Below the pieces are notes generated by a model. It made no database searches. It had not been told where the DNA came from and saw only the letters and a program-made list of their open reading frames with translations. 64,000 bases of DNA from Solen grandis. Taxonomy: Eukaryota; Mollusca; Bivalvia; Adapedonta; Solenidae. Position numbers and translations under genes: made by a program. Location: NCBI GenBank assembly GCA_021229015.1, contig CM037787.1:35725874-35789873 (forward strand). The letters run 5' to 3'. Of this stretch, positions 1 to 11,267 are shown one piece after another. Every line of letters starts with the position of its first letter. Position 1 is the first letter of the stretch.

Positions 1-27
1 AGCAGCGGAAAGTTTGATACTTTAAGG
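1..27 (+). CDS. M1 aminopeptidase exon (partial, cut by window edge)
   Basis: Reads SSGKFDTLR and ends at a GG|GTATAA donor in phase 0. It continues directly into KYFVKKLRPV of the next exon, as in the family. The exon start lies outside the window. It is short, so confidence rests on phase and position. Confidence 0.65.
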
Positions 28-3000
28 GTATAATGATTTCTCAATTTTATGTATTTCAACTTATGATGATGTTTCATCTTATTTCGTAATACACCTAGCA
101 TATAATAAAAATGATATGTTCATTTCGGTGACAATCAAATAGTTTTAATTATTTCATTAAAAAGGAAATATATGTATTGTTGCAAGTTCTTCTGTTAATG
201 TAGGTGTATCTCAATCCACCTTCTGTCTGCTCTGAATGTTCCAGCACTGTCGAATTGTATTATTTTTGACGAATGTCTAAGTTGAACCGTTATGGGAAGT
301 AACCACTGCGTTAAACTTTGGAGTCTTGCAGAGTACTCTCCCTTCGTTAAATAAAAAAAGATTTTTTAAAACGATATGTAATGAAAGCAAGTACTGTATA
401 AACATTGATTTTCGCGGGAGACAAATTTCGTCGATTTATTGGACGGCTTTATCCACGATTATCAATCCCCACGAAAACTGTTCATTTAATAGACCTCGCA
501 TATTCTAGAACATGAGTCCTCGAATATTTGTACCCACAAAACTAACCTCATCAGATATTCTGTGAAATCTAATGTCAACAAAAAGTGATTTTACTCTATC
601 GTTGCGAACGTTTCTTTACAGAAATATTTTGTGAAGAAACTCCGCCCAGTGTTGGACAGATTGACGTGGGAAGACGGCCCTTCGCACCTGGATAAGTAGG
701 TCACGCTTGTATCATTTAGCATTTAATGTTTTCTCTATTGATCGGCCATTGATAAAGTTTTTCGGCCGCTAGGCCGTTTATTTTCACCCTGACTTCTTGT
801 GAAACACCAGTAATGAAGCGTAATGAAATTAAGCTTTTCATTGATTATTATATACTTTGCTAAATTCCCATTAAATTAGATGGTAAAATTAGTCAAAAGA
901 AAGGAGTTGCGAAAACGAGTTCTTTCGATCTCTGTTTGTTTTAAAAGTTGAAGTTTTCTTCCCCTGCGAACGATTTGTCCCGAAAAGTAAAACACTGCAC
1001 CCTTTTAAGGTAAACTGAAAGAGTGAAACGCTAAAAAAAAAAAAGGAAACACATAGATTTCGGAATTGATTGTTCGACCCTGACAGATCTTATATTCAAC
1101 AAAAACGTAACATCCGATTTCGTTTTGTAGCCCGCGAAACGAAGTCTAATGCGCAGATGTTTTAAAGCTATAAGTGTCTACCAAGATTGTACAAATTATT
1201 TGGATCCGTGGTATTTCAAAGAGCTGCACTGACACGGGAATTACACCGTGACGACTATTAAACCAACAACAAAATCTATTACATGTTAAACCATTCAGAC
1301 ACTAATCATCAAGCGAGTTACCACGGCCGGGTATCTTTTTTAAAGACATTCCTTTTTGTTTTTTTTGTTGTTTTTTTTTGTTTTTGTCGTTGTTTTTTAC
1401 TTTTTAAAAGCATTTTTATTAGTTAAGAATCTCCATCAAACCATGAAGCCATCAATGAAATTGCTGTTTTTCGGCTAATCTGATAATGAGAAAGAAACAT
1501 AAGTAACTGACGCCTGACGAATGAAGTGAAATAAACAGAACATGACATAGTTTTATTTGACGTAAACTAATACAGTACATAGTCATGTAATCATGCAAAC
1601 AGGCTATATGCTACCATGCTTCTGCCTTACATATAATGAACCATAAAGGAATAAGTATTAGTTTAAATAAACGCAACGTGTAATAAAATAACACTATTGA
1701 ATGATGAAATATTGGGAACGCATTCCTAGCTCTGGAAAAATTCTTATTTGTGCACTTAATAATTCATTTAAAAATGTGATTCACCTGTTGCGAAATATCT
1801 ACACTATTGCAAAGTTTAATTGAAATTTGTATATTATTGCATGTAATTAAATTTCAGATTAATGCGGTCAAAAATTATTCATCTCGCGTGTGATTTTGCT
1901 GATCCCGGTTGTCTTGGCAACGCAACACAAAAATTCCGGCAGTGGATTGAAGATGGAGCGAAGTAGGTAGCCCAAGCTGTTGATGCCGATGCAGCTTTTG
2001 TTGCAGCATATTATAATGTGGAACCTGATACGCAAGATATTCAGCCCCCAGTTACTTTGAATCGGGATACCCTGAAAAAAATAAACGAAATATTCACAGT
2101 ATCTCAATTGTTATGAATGTAATTATTTCAGGGATTGCATATTAATTCATGTATCATGATAATACATGCTGGCGGGTGATTGTTTGGTTTTATTACTGTT
2201 CGCTACATGAGCAACTGATTAGGGTTTGTAATAAAGTCAGGAATATAATCGTTAACCAACCCCATGCGGTTTTTTTTTTTTAGAGAAATAGTCTCTCGAG
2301 CGGAAGTTCTAAGTTCGTTGCCCCAAAGCGGCATACTAAAGTTATGAAGGCAATGTTATTGATTTGTGTCAGAAGTTCAGTCAAGTAAGTTTATAGGATA
2401 TTACTTATGAACTTATTACCTGGTGATTACTTATTTTCGGGTGTACATCATACGTACAGTATTAGATTATACATGCATTTTGTTGCCAATTTTATATTAT
2501 GGGTTGGTTTAATTTTCTAACGTCCATATTTTGAATGTACACCTTATAAGATATCTATATTAAATCCAATTATTGTCATACTTACATTGAGTGCTAAAAT
2601 TTCGATTCCCAAAGGCTGACTGGGCACATTTACAGCTACCGTAATTCGCAATATCTCTTTAAAATGAGAGTATGAAGGGGGGGGGAGCAAAACTTCACGT
2701 CTAAGAATGCTGTAGCGCACAACTCAAACAGTAGAAAAATTGTTCCATGACGATGGTTCCCTATGATAGGTCACAGAGTTTTGAACCTGTCTGCAGGATC
2801 TCTCCGAACATCCGTACGTACGTGTATCAGTTCGGGATGAAGGACGGCAGCGTATCGGATTGGGACTTCATGTGGGACAAATACATGATGGAGACAGTCC
2901 CCCAGGAACAGGTCAAACTCTTGTACGGCCTCGCACACACGGACAAAGTCTGGCTACTCAACAGGTCTGTCAGTGGGTTTGCAATCCTTTTTAAAAATAA

Positions 3001-6000
3001 AATACTAAAACTTGTCTGTTACTGGCATGAAGCCGCTACATTACAATATACATCATGTGCCATCGGTAGGTTGTTTTTGTTTTATCCTTTAACGCATGTT
3101 TTTAGTGTATGCCACAAAGAACCAATTGCAGACGCTCATTGACACATGCTCAAACGTCCAATATATAACTAAATTTGTAATGTAGGAATATAAACATGCA
3201 TACACATGACATTTACAACTGTCCAATATACAAATAAGAATACAATGTAGGCAAATAGACGTGCATATACTGAACAAGCCATTCACAAAATTCCGTTGTA
3301 ATGTAGAAATACGAAAACGGTAGACATTTCAACACTGACCCTCCTAATGAACGTGTACTGCGGGCCCGTGCAACCCGTGCAGTTGTTTGTAACTTGAGAA
3401 ATATGCATTTTATGCATTTTGCGGTTGGTATTTTTCATCATGTTAATGCTAATAATTAACGTTAAGAAACTTACAATTATAAGGGAAACAACCCAGGGGT
3501 ATAAAATAAACAGAGAACGTAATGGTATTCACTCCCTTGAATCACACGCGAAGAGTATTCTTCTTGAATATGTAAATCTATTTTGCTTTTATACTTACTC
3601 ATTCAAATTGAGTTGTTGTTTTTTATTTCCTTTATCTAGACGTAAATACGTAAAAGACGCAACTGTCTTAATACGATAAATAAATAATGCATTTCCTATC
3701 CATGGCATATGTTTCTGATAACTTTTAATGTATTTTATTCAAAACTATTTTTTTGTAGACCTGACTTTCATAAGGTTCAAAATCTTATATGTAAATAGGT
3801 GTATGTCATTCAAATGCAATAGAATATATTATTTGAGATTCATTCAAATTATTATAGTCTACGTGTATATTTTATTATTTCAATAGCAGCTGTTTTCTTC
3901 AAACAGTTTGTCCATTGAAGAGGAAGATACTATTAAATAAATAATCATACAAAAGAATTCCTTTTTACAATTGATTTCAATAATTATTATAAGGTCCACA
4001 TAAACTTGCATAATCAACCGTTAAAATGTGTATGATGTTGTTTAGTTTAAAGGCCCATTATTTCTCATACTAGATAATAATTTCGATACCATTTAACAAG
4101 ATTGTAAACTTTCATTACTGGTACTTAATGGTCACATATCCGATCTGTGATGTCTTTGCATCTTTTTAAAATGCAATACTTTTTAGTATTTTAGATGGAC
4201 GTTAAACTATAACGTTTGTTTACATTTTGTAATTGGTGAGCATTTAGACGATGGCCCATCATACTTCAGAAATATTAGCATACTCGGGTGAGACACGATT
4301 GAAGTGTGGAAAGCGTGCGTGCACGGACAATTAGAAGAACGCCTCGCCCATTTAACTTCAAATACTCAAAATTGTTTTCATTAATACAGAACAAAATTAG
4401 TTCTCGCTGTAGATATTCGGATTTCTCTTAATGTTACGTGCATACATACTTTCCACACTTCAGTCCTGTCTGTCCCTAATAGTTTTACATCTCTAAAGTC
4501 TAGCGGTGCTCACAAATTACAAGATGTAAACAAAGGTAGTATTTAACATCCATCCCAAATATATATATGCAACAAAAAGTATTGCATTTTTAAGCAGATA
4601 TCGAATATGTCGTCACTAGAGCACCATTCGGTAACTTTTCAATCTCGTAAAACTGCGTAGCATTTCTGATGATGAAATAATTAAAATCTCTTTGAAATAT
4701 TGTGCCTTTAAGTTTAAACATACATGTAGTTTAAACTGATTTATGTCAATTGTGAAACAAGTTCTTACAACTTAAACTTATCTCTCTCGACAGTTCAAGG
4801 GTTGGACCAGTACTTTACACCTCTTTACCAGTAATATTCTGATCCGCAGTCGGTAAAGTTACCACTGTACCACGGTGCCCTTAAAACGTCACTTTTTAAA
4901 AATAATCTTTAATTTTATTTTTTTTTAAATGTCATTTATTCATGCCACGTGATCACTACGGATCCAGGTACCTGGAGTACTGTAAGGACCCGGCCAAGAT
5001 CCAGTCGCAGGACTTCTTCACCGTGGTGACGTACATCTCCCAGAACCCCGTGGGTAACAGCCTGGCCTGGGACTGGACGCGTACCAACTGGGACTACCTC
5101 GTGGACAGGTATACATACGGGCAACTCTGACCATATTACCGTTGTAACTACGTTTAAGATGGAAGAAATCGTGACCGAGTGTTTTTCGTTGACTTACTGA
5201 CACTTAACCCTTCACTGGTTTGGGTTCGAGCCCAGGGTTAGCTACTCGAAATGTTCATGTTAAAGCCTCTCAGTTGGCTTGCAGTAGATCAGTGGTTCCA
5301 TCCGGGTGCCACTAGACACTTGGGGACTTTCTCCACCTGCGAAAGCTGGACGCCACTATTACATATCTGAAATAGTGCTGCGATGACGATAAACAATAAA
5401 TACATCTACATGTGCTAAGTCGCAGCAGATAAAATACGGTTTCAATTTGAATTTTATATACTCAAAGGTATGTCACCGACACTAGATTTAAGATGCGCTG
5501 GCACCATCCAATTAACCCTTTCCCTCATAGAGGAAACCATGAAAAGACCTATGCGAACAGCATAAAACCAGATCAGCCTGCGAGTTACTCGCAGGCTGAT
5601 CAGGTTTTATGCTGTTTGCTGATCCTCAGTGGTCTGGAAATGAGGACTTAATAATTAAATTTGGTAAGGTTTAACTGTGGTTTTCTACAGATCAGGCTTT
5701 ATGTGGTACCTATTGAGTGCGTCAAAATGAGTCTATATGAGGGAAAGGGTTAAACTTCTGTTTTCCATCTGGTTTGTTACTTGTATTCTGTCTAGTCTTA
5801 TTTCAGATATTTGTTATAAGTCTCAACAAAAACACAAGCAAATGACTTCCTGGCAAATATTCAAACCTTAATTTCACTTATGATACTTAGCGTAAAGTTA
5901 CGCCTAGAATCTTAAATAAGAAAAGAAACGCCCTCAATTATTTTGTTTTACGTTTTAATTCTTTTTATTCTAGATCTGTGTAAAATTGGTGGAATAACCG

Positions 6001-8804
6001 CTAGCTATATTATACATTGATGCTATCCTCATTTCCTAAAATAGAAAAAAAATATTCAGTAACATTAATAGTTTTATCTCCCATTTAATACTTGACATGC
6101 ACTGTTTATTAGTATTACTACCTCAGCCATTGCTATCTCACTGAAAAATAAGTTAATTTGATTCACCATAGGAGAAAAAATGACATGACACCATACACAA
6201 CAATAGCATACTGTTGAGATCTATTCGTATCTGATGTTTATTTACTTCCTTGATTTCTTATGGAAACTATGTAGTGAAATTGTTTTCATTATTGTATGTA
6301 TGATCTTCAGAAAGATATTCGATTTTCCCCCTCAAGTCACTTATATGATAAGTCAAATGTCAATATCTTTGAAAGAAAATCATTTTCAGTCGTCAGCCAA
6401 CCCTTACGAACATAATAAAAATATCTCAAATATAAATTCACGTTGTTTCAACGTTAATAAGAATTCATTATGAATAAGATGACTCTTCTGTGATAAATTT
6501 ATCTTAAATCCACAAAATGCCAAAATAACAAGAAAAGATAAACACATTTTAATGTCACTTGTTTTTCACATTCTAAGTATTTTGAGAATGCATGTTCACT
6601 AATGTATTTCATTAATTACCTCCCCAGATTTTCTCTCGGATCAAGATCACTCGGGCGATTGGTCCCTAGCATCATCAGCAACTTCAACACGCCGTTCAAG
6701 CTCCAGGAGGTAATAGATTGTTCATACGGCCGCTAATAAATAACACTTGTCTGGTATACAGAAAAATTAGATTTATCATTTGTAGGACGATGGTAAGATA
6801 CATCCTCATAAATAACGATAATTATAACATTAATGAGATATTTTTTTACCTCGGAGAAAAGAAAAAGCTCATTTTTGTTGCTGATACTATTACTACTACT
6901 TCTACCAAAAATATTGTTGTTGATTTTTTTCTCCATCATCATCATCATCATCATCATTTTACCCGAGTGCCTCTGTGCATTCGTGGTCACCCTCCACCAG
7001 TAATTAGTTGGACGTCATAATTTGACTGTTCTACTGTCGCAGCGACGATAAATTCAAACACAACAACATTCTATTGTTTTGTTGTCTATCACTTACTCAC
7101 CGTCATAATTGCTTTATCTGTTTTTATATCTGAAATGCAAATAAAGTCAGCAGGATATTTTGGCTCTTAATATTCAAACATGATTGATTTCAATTACAAG
7201 GTTCACTCTTATAAGCCCCATTTCAACTTGTAACGAATGTCTTTTACCTCACTTGAAAATTGAAAGTATAAAGTATGTAATGAACACTTCAGTAAAATAT
7301 TAATAATCATTCTGATGGTTTACATTGATAATTTCCTTACATAAACCTGCTTTACAGTCAAATATTTTGGCATATTTCAAAGTATTAAACTAACAACTTT
7401 ATAATTTTGGAATGTCAACCTGCAATTTGCCACGGGAGATGCTAAGCTCATATGATAATACAACAGTTAAATAAAATGTAATAATGGAGAGTTTTTACTC
7501 GCTCACAATTGATATGCTATTGAAATATGAGCTATTTTGTAGTTTCAAATAACAAATGGTATGTTTATTGTGATACCCTTGGCCCTGCTCGTGCTTTATT
7601 ATCATCTGCAGGCAATAAATAAGTGAGCTCTAGATCTTCCAAAGTTTGATTTGATGGAAATTTAATTTTGAGATTTATATTGTTAATGCGTTTCTGATTA
7701 TTGCCTAATGATAGTGATTGACTGGGGGTCTGTCGTGCCTCCTCAACTTGTAATTTTACAATACTGCGATTTTCCAGGAAGCTTAATTACATTCAGTAAA
7801 ACTAGATATACAACCATGTTCTGTCTATTTCCGAATCTCGCCGCGGTATTTCGACGATTATATACTTCCTCAACAGTTCTCGAATAATTACAGTCTTACT
7901 GTATATATGTAAATTATGTTACTTGTGGAATTCACTGAAGTTCATTTAAAATGATATTTTATGGCGTGGATTTTATAAGAATTCATTTAATGCTTTTCGG
8001 TAGTATACAGGGGAATATCGGTGAGTAAAAAATGGTAATATTTCAAACAGTGATTTTTTTTTAATTTTCACTGTTATATAATGGGACTTCTTTTCACCTA
8101 TACGGGCCCTAAAATGGCAGATCAGCATTCAATGAAAGAAAACTTGTTTGTTTCAGTGAAATATCATTTTATTTTATTTCATGAGGAGAAAAGCAATATT
8201 TTCCTCCTCACTCGATGAATTGAAAATGATATTCTTCTGAAACCATCAGTTATCCTGTATTTCTACGGTTTCATATGGATTACTCGTATCTCTTGTTTAT
8301 TACTTGTCATTTGTTTCCGGTGTATTTTTTCACCTTCTCTACAATTTGATTTCATATTTCAATGTATTCTTATATTTAATATTTGTTTGCAAATTGAAAC
8401 TTATTGTTAACCCGGTAGAAAAATTGACGAAATATTTTTGTTATATTAAGAGTATTTACAACAAGTTGTTCTAATTATAGAATATGTCAGTGTCGGTATA
8501 CATACCTTGTGCCGTTCTTTGTGTCCATATAAATGAAAAAGTGCATTCAAAATGCAAAATACTGCCGCTTTAGTTTGGATGGATATAAAAAAAAATAATT
8601 TCAATATTATTTGATCAAATTAATTACTTTCTATAAAGCCATTTATATTTTTCTGTCCGCCAGGTGGACGAGTTCTTCGCCAAGTATCCTGAAGCCGGCG
8701 CAGGGTCACGTGGTAGAGAGCAGGCAAGGGAGAGCATCCAGAGGAACATCGCGTGGATGAATAATTACGGGACTTTAATATCCGATTGGCTCAACAAGAA
8801 CTAG
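1..8804 (+). CDS. M1 family aminopeptidase (aminopeptidase N / glutamyl aminopeptidase-like), C-terminal part, seven exons
   Basis: The end of a zinc-dependent M1 (gluzincin) aminopeptidase, a family that trims N-terminal residues from peptides, usually as a type II membrane ectoenzyme. Exons join as 1-27, 622-695, 1858-1962, 2797-2964, 4968-5108, 6628-6709 and 8664-8804. Every junction is GT/AG and every phase agrees, giving 245 residues and a TAG stop. Only the helical ERAP1-like C-terminal domain is present. Family landmarks seen are the ...LRPVLDRLTW segment, CDFADPGCLGNAT, SPNIRTYVYQFG, SDWDFMWDKY, KVWLLNRYLEYCKDP, GNSLAWDWTRTNWDYLVDR and a final QRNIAWMNNYGTLISDWL. The catalytic GAMEN and HEXXH motifs lie upstream of the window, so activity cannot be judged. 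Family assignment is very secure; the exact paralogue is not. No frameshift or internal stop is seen. Confidence 0.93.
392..594 (+). repeat. MITE copy, 'TACTGTA...TTTTCGTGG' family (diverged)
   Basis: About 200 bp matching the better copy at 50762-50959 along its length: GTACTGTA start, TTTATCCACGA, ATCAATCCCCACGAAAACTG, TTTGTACCCAC, and AATGTCAAC...GTGATTTTAC end. Lies in the first complete intron of the aminopeptidase gene. The open frame at 326-508 is part of it and not a gene. Confidence 0.75.
622..695 (+). CDS. M1 aminopeptidase exon
   Basis: Acceptor TTTCTTTACAG before 622, donor AA|GTAGGT after 695. Reads KYFVKKLRPVLDRLTWEDG then PSHLD plus two bases of a Lys codon that the next exon completes. 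It is too short to appear as a long open frame. Confidence 0.88.
1858..1962 (+). CDS. M1 aminopeptidase exon
   Basis: Acceptor ATTTCAG before 1858, donor GAA|GTAGGT after 1962. Encodes LMRSKIIHLACDFADPGC followed by LGNATQKFRQWIEDGA. An alternative donor four bases later would leave an in-frame TAG. The chosen one gives a Lys codon shared with the next exon. Confidence 0.9.
2797..2964 (+). CDS. M1 aminopeptidase exon
   Basis: Acceptor CTGTCTGCAG before 2797, donor AACAG|GTCTGT after 2964. Encodes ISPNIRTYVYQFGMKDG through HTDKVWLLN, matching the family's conserved NLR...WDF...L...WLLNR pattern. The open frame that continues to 3142 is intron read-through. Confidence 0.93.
4047..4711. repeat. 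665-bp palindromic (foldback) element with very long terminal inverted repeats
   Basis: Left end TTTAAAGGCCCATTATTTC pairs with right end GAAATATTGTGCCTTTAA. Pairing continues inward: GGACGTTAAA...TTTGTTTACATTTTGTAATT against AATTACAAGATGTAAACAAA...TTTAACATCC, then TTGAAGTGTGGAAAG...GTGCAC against GTGCAT...CTTTCCACACTTCA. Nearly the whole element is self-complementary about a centre near 4380. It lies in an aminopeptidase intron. No coding capacity is seen, so it is probably a non-autonomous foldback DNA transposon. Confidence 0.8.
4765..4888 (-). repeat. tRNA-derived SINE fragment, 'GTGGTCCAGTGGTAAC' family
   Basis: The reverse strand reads a tRNA-like head (GGGCACCGTGGTACAGTGGT) with a body ending TCCAACCCTTGAAC...GTTGTAAGAAC. 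The same body is found at 47578-47737 (-) and 49508-49665 (+). The copy is degenerate and lies just upstream of the exon at 4968. Confidence 0.6.
4968..5108 (+). CDS. M1 aminopeptidase exon
   Basis: Acceptor GATCCAG before 4968, donor GACAG|GTATAC after 5108. Encodes YLEYCKDPAKIQSQDFF through TRTNWDYLVD. The conserved GNSLAWDWTRTNWDYL segment corresponds to the family's 'G..LAWDFV..NW' signature. Confidence 0.93.
5195..5405 (+). repeat. tRNA-derived SINE, 'CTGCGACGATAAAC' tail family
   Basis: Carries a B-box-like GGGTTCGAGCCC and a tail CTGAAATAGTGCTGCG..GACGATAAAC followed by an A-rich end. The same tail is seen at 6960-7060, 29551-29760, 42455-42516 and 50490-50590. Lies in an aminopeptidase intron. 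Confidence 0.6.
5512..5753 (+). repeat. piggyBac-like MITE, copy 1 (242 bp)
   Basis: Flanked by TTAA on both sides. Terminal inverted repeats are CCCTTTCCCTCATA and TATGAGGGAAAGGG. A central hairpin has 27-base arms built on GATCAGCCTGCGAGT / ACTCGCAGGCTGATC. The TTAA target and CCY-starting ends are the hallmark of the piggyBac superfamily. Exactly the same length as the copy at 14254. Confidence 0.88.
6628..6709 (+). CDS. M1 aminopeptidase exon
   Basis: Acceptor TCCCCAG before 6628, donor CAGGAG|GTAATA after 6709, ending in phase 0. Encodes FSLGSRSLGRLVPSIISNFN then TPFKLQE, equivalent to the family's '..R.F.....L....' helix near the C-terminus. Confidence 0.9.
6933..6957. repeat. (CAT)n microsatellite
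   Basis: Eight CAT/ATC triplets in an aminopeptidase intron, followed by a SINE tail. The His-rich and Met-rich open frames across it are artefacts. Confidence 0.9.
6960..7065 (+). repeat. SINE tail fragment, 'CTGTCGCAGCGACGATAAA' family
   Basis: Matches the 3' portion of the SINE at 29551-29760: CACCAGTAATTAGTTGGACGTC then TTGACTG..CTACTGTCGCAGCGACGATAAA with a CA-rich tail. 5'-truncated. Confidence 0.65.
8664..8804 (+). CDS. M1 aminopeptidase terminal exon
   Basis: Acceptor TGTCCGCCAG before 8664; TAG stop at 8802-8804. Encodes VDEFFAKYPEAGAGSRG then REQARESIQRNIAWMNNYG and ISDWLNKN. The pattern of family C-termini (A...AL....NI.W...N...I..WL) is clear. Confidence 0.92.
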   Translation: MDEFFAKYPEAGAGSRGREQARESIQRNIAWMNNYGTLISDWLNKN

Positions 8805-9835
8805 AGGACACTATTTATAGAAGAAACAAAGCAATGGATACAGATGCGAAATGAAATTGATACTCTATAAACATATAAGCTCAAATATATGTACACATGT
8901 AGGTATGGTATAAAGGCTTAAATCATAATCGTCGGCCATATCCGACTTTGGTGAACAATTCTGAAAAAAGAGAACAACGTTCGAGTTTTTAAACGGTATT
9001 TTATAACAACAGACCAATGCATCCTTTCATGCAAATAACTAGCTCTTCTCTTATTCATTTTATATTTTAATAGGAAATAATTCCCTTCAACATATTAGAT
9101 ATTTGTTTCTCTCTTTTTTTCAAATATAACAGCAGCATTTTCCTTAAAATAGCACATAAGAAAATAAAGGAAAAGGATCAGACACTTATTTTCATTTACT
9201 AATTTTTTTTGTTTTTTTTTTTTTGTTACTTGACATTCTTATGAATACATTTATAGCTAGCTCTTTCAATGTCTATATAACATGTTTCGGGTACCATAGA
9301 TAAATGCTTTATGTGATGCTTTCAAGAATGAGATCATTGGGTTAAAAAATAATAAAAATGTACTGCTGCAAAATCAAAATTAAAATGATTTTTTATATCT
9401 TAACACACAATACACCTATTATTCAAGTAAATGGTCATTGTTAGCTTTGTTCACATTTTCATATTTTTGATACATTTATTGTGAGTGTTAAACTATATTT
9501 GTGGCTTTAGTTTTATCTTTGTTTTTGCATATATTTCCTAATCTATCATACACACAGTATTCTCTATGTGTGTGTTTTAGTTCTTATAAATTCTCGACAA
9601 TTGATATTTTCTTTCATACTGTATATCTTAAATAATGCTTTTTGCTTTGCACGAGGCATTTCAAAATAAAACATTTTTAAAGCTCTTCATTCTCAGTGAA
9701 TTATAGTTTTTTTCCTACTATTTTAAATGTTTATTTTGGGTATCTTTTTTAGAAAGATGTTTTTAATTGGCCAACTGTTTCTAAGTTTATGTTTGTGAAT
9801 ATTTGCATTTAATAAACAGAGTGTTTTTATATCTT
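8805..9835 (+). other. Probable 3' UTR of the aminopeptidase gene
   Basis: AT-rich sequence without coding exons follows the stop codon. Poly(A) signal candidates AATAAA are at 9665-9670 and 9811-9816. The second is followed by a GT-rich tract (GTGTTTTTATATCTTGTGT), so cleavage near 9830 is plausible. The exact end is inferred. Confidence 0.5.
9811..9816 (+). terminator. Candidate polyadenylation signal (AATAAA)
   Basis: Canonical hexamer about 1 kb after the aminopeptidase stop, with a G/T-rich element 10-30 bases downstream. An alternative AATAAA is at 9665-9670. Confidence 0.45.
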
Positions 9836-10892
9836 GTGTATTCTATCTGCCTGCCATCATTTGCCATTATATAACGTAAAAATATAGAAGATTGTACTCT
9901 CATGGCTAGTTTTAATTTTTCCTTCTTTGTCTAGAAAAGGGGCAGATAACTCAAAAGGTAGAATGGTAACCCACCATTTTTTCCATAAATTTGTTTCTAG
10001 TGTAATCTCTATATTCATGCAAAGTTTTAGAAAATTCTCATGTCTAGTTTGAATTTTCCTTCTTTATCTATATAGAAAATATCTGCATTGTGCACGTATG
10101 CCTTTAAGGTTCATCGAATAATTAATCAAGTCATATGACATTCACGGGGTAAAGGGTTAAATTACATTTATGATTGATTATGAACAATCCTTGAAATAAA
10201 AATTAGGGAAATGTCATCTTTTTTTTTTATTTTTATTACTTTTTACAATATATCCCGCGTTGTCACGCTAAAGAAACGATGAATTATCTCCCTGGTTTAA
10301 GGGAAATAGTAGAAAACTTGAGTTTACAAAAAAAAGGAAATAATTAGAAATATATTGGTTAAACTTTTTTTTTGTCTGAATGAAATAAAATTCATATCGT
10401 AAAAGGAAATCTCTGTTTTTCAAATATGATATAACAATATCAAACATCAATCAAGATTTTTAGATGTCATTTGCTTTTCTACTTTATAATGTTTCTCTTT
10501 ACGATTCGTTTATATATTTTCACATCGTTTTTTTCCCTATCCTAATATTGTATTTTTTTTAGATGCAAATTTCAGTCGATTGAAAATTAATAGTTCTGCA
10601 TGACAGTGGATGGAACTGCCAAAGGTTTAGTAGCAATAAAGAATGAGGGCATTAAAATTTCTTGTTTTACGATGGTAATTTAAACTAATTTTATATTCAA
10701 GCAACTGATTTTAGTCGTGCAAATGTCTGCTTAATTCTTATTTGCACATCAAAGCATAAAGATGGATGGCAAGTTTCAATGCATTATACAAACTTATCAC
10801 ATTTTGTCAAGAAAAATGTCACAATTTAACGACTGTGTATTTACGTATACGGATATTTTTTCGTGCGAATGTTAAAGAAACGGACCCCCTTT

Positions 10893-11060
10893 AGTTCAAA
10901 CCCAGGTCCGGTATACCAAAGATGTAAAAACAAAACTGGTACTGGTATGGCTCCTTTGAGCTTGACCTGAAGCACTTTAGAGTTGTTCCCAGAGTCAGGA
11001 TAATGGGACTGAATTTGGATTATGTCAATTGTACAAGACCTGATATTGCAGAGGGGCATG
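10893..11060 (+). repeat. tRNA-derived SINE relic (family of 51078-51400)
   Basis: Reads GTTCAAACCCAGGTCCGGTA then TACCAAAGATGTAAAAA and a GGTACTGGTATGGCTCC block. These align in order with the B box, CATACCAAAGTCGTAAAAAA and TGGTACTGTTATAGCTCC of the full-length copy. Degenerate and truncated at both ends. Confidence 0.55.
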
Positions 11061-11219
11061 ACTATGTATGTCCCATGTATTTAAAAATCACTGAAATAAT
11101 ATGCAGTTGGCTGCGTTGATCACATGAAACAAAACAAAATTTTAAAAACTACTAACGTAAATATTTATAATAATATTTATTGTTGAAGTAAAAAGGATAT
11201 TAAAATATGAATATGTAAT

Positions 11220-11220
<1 letters not shown>

Positions 11221-11250
<30 letters not shown>

Positions 11251-11267
11251 ACAACAACAACAACAAT
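11221..11267. repeat. (ATC)n(AAC)n compound microsatellite
   Basis: About ten ATC triplets run into about five AAC triplets. Confidence 0.95.

Noticed and set aside
2747..2796. Start Met of the 131-aa frame at 2747 as a gene start
   Set aside because: The residues before 2797 are intron. The exon begins at the CTGCAG acceptor and joins the exon ending at 1962 in phase.
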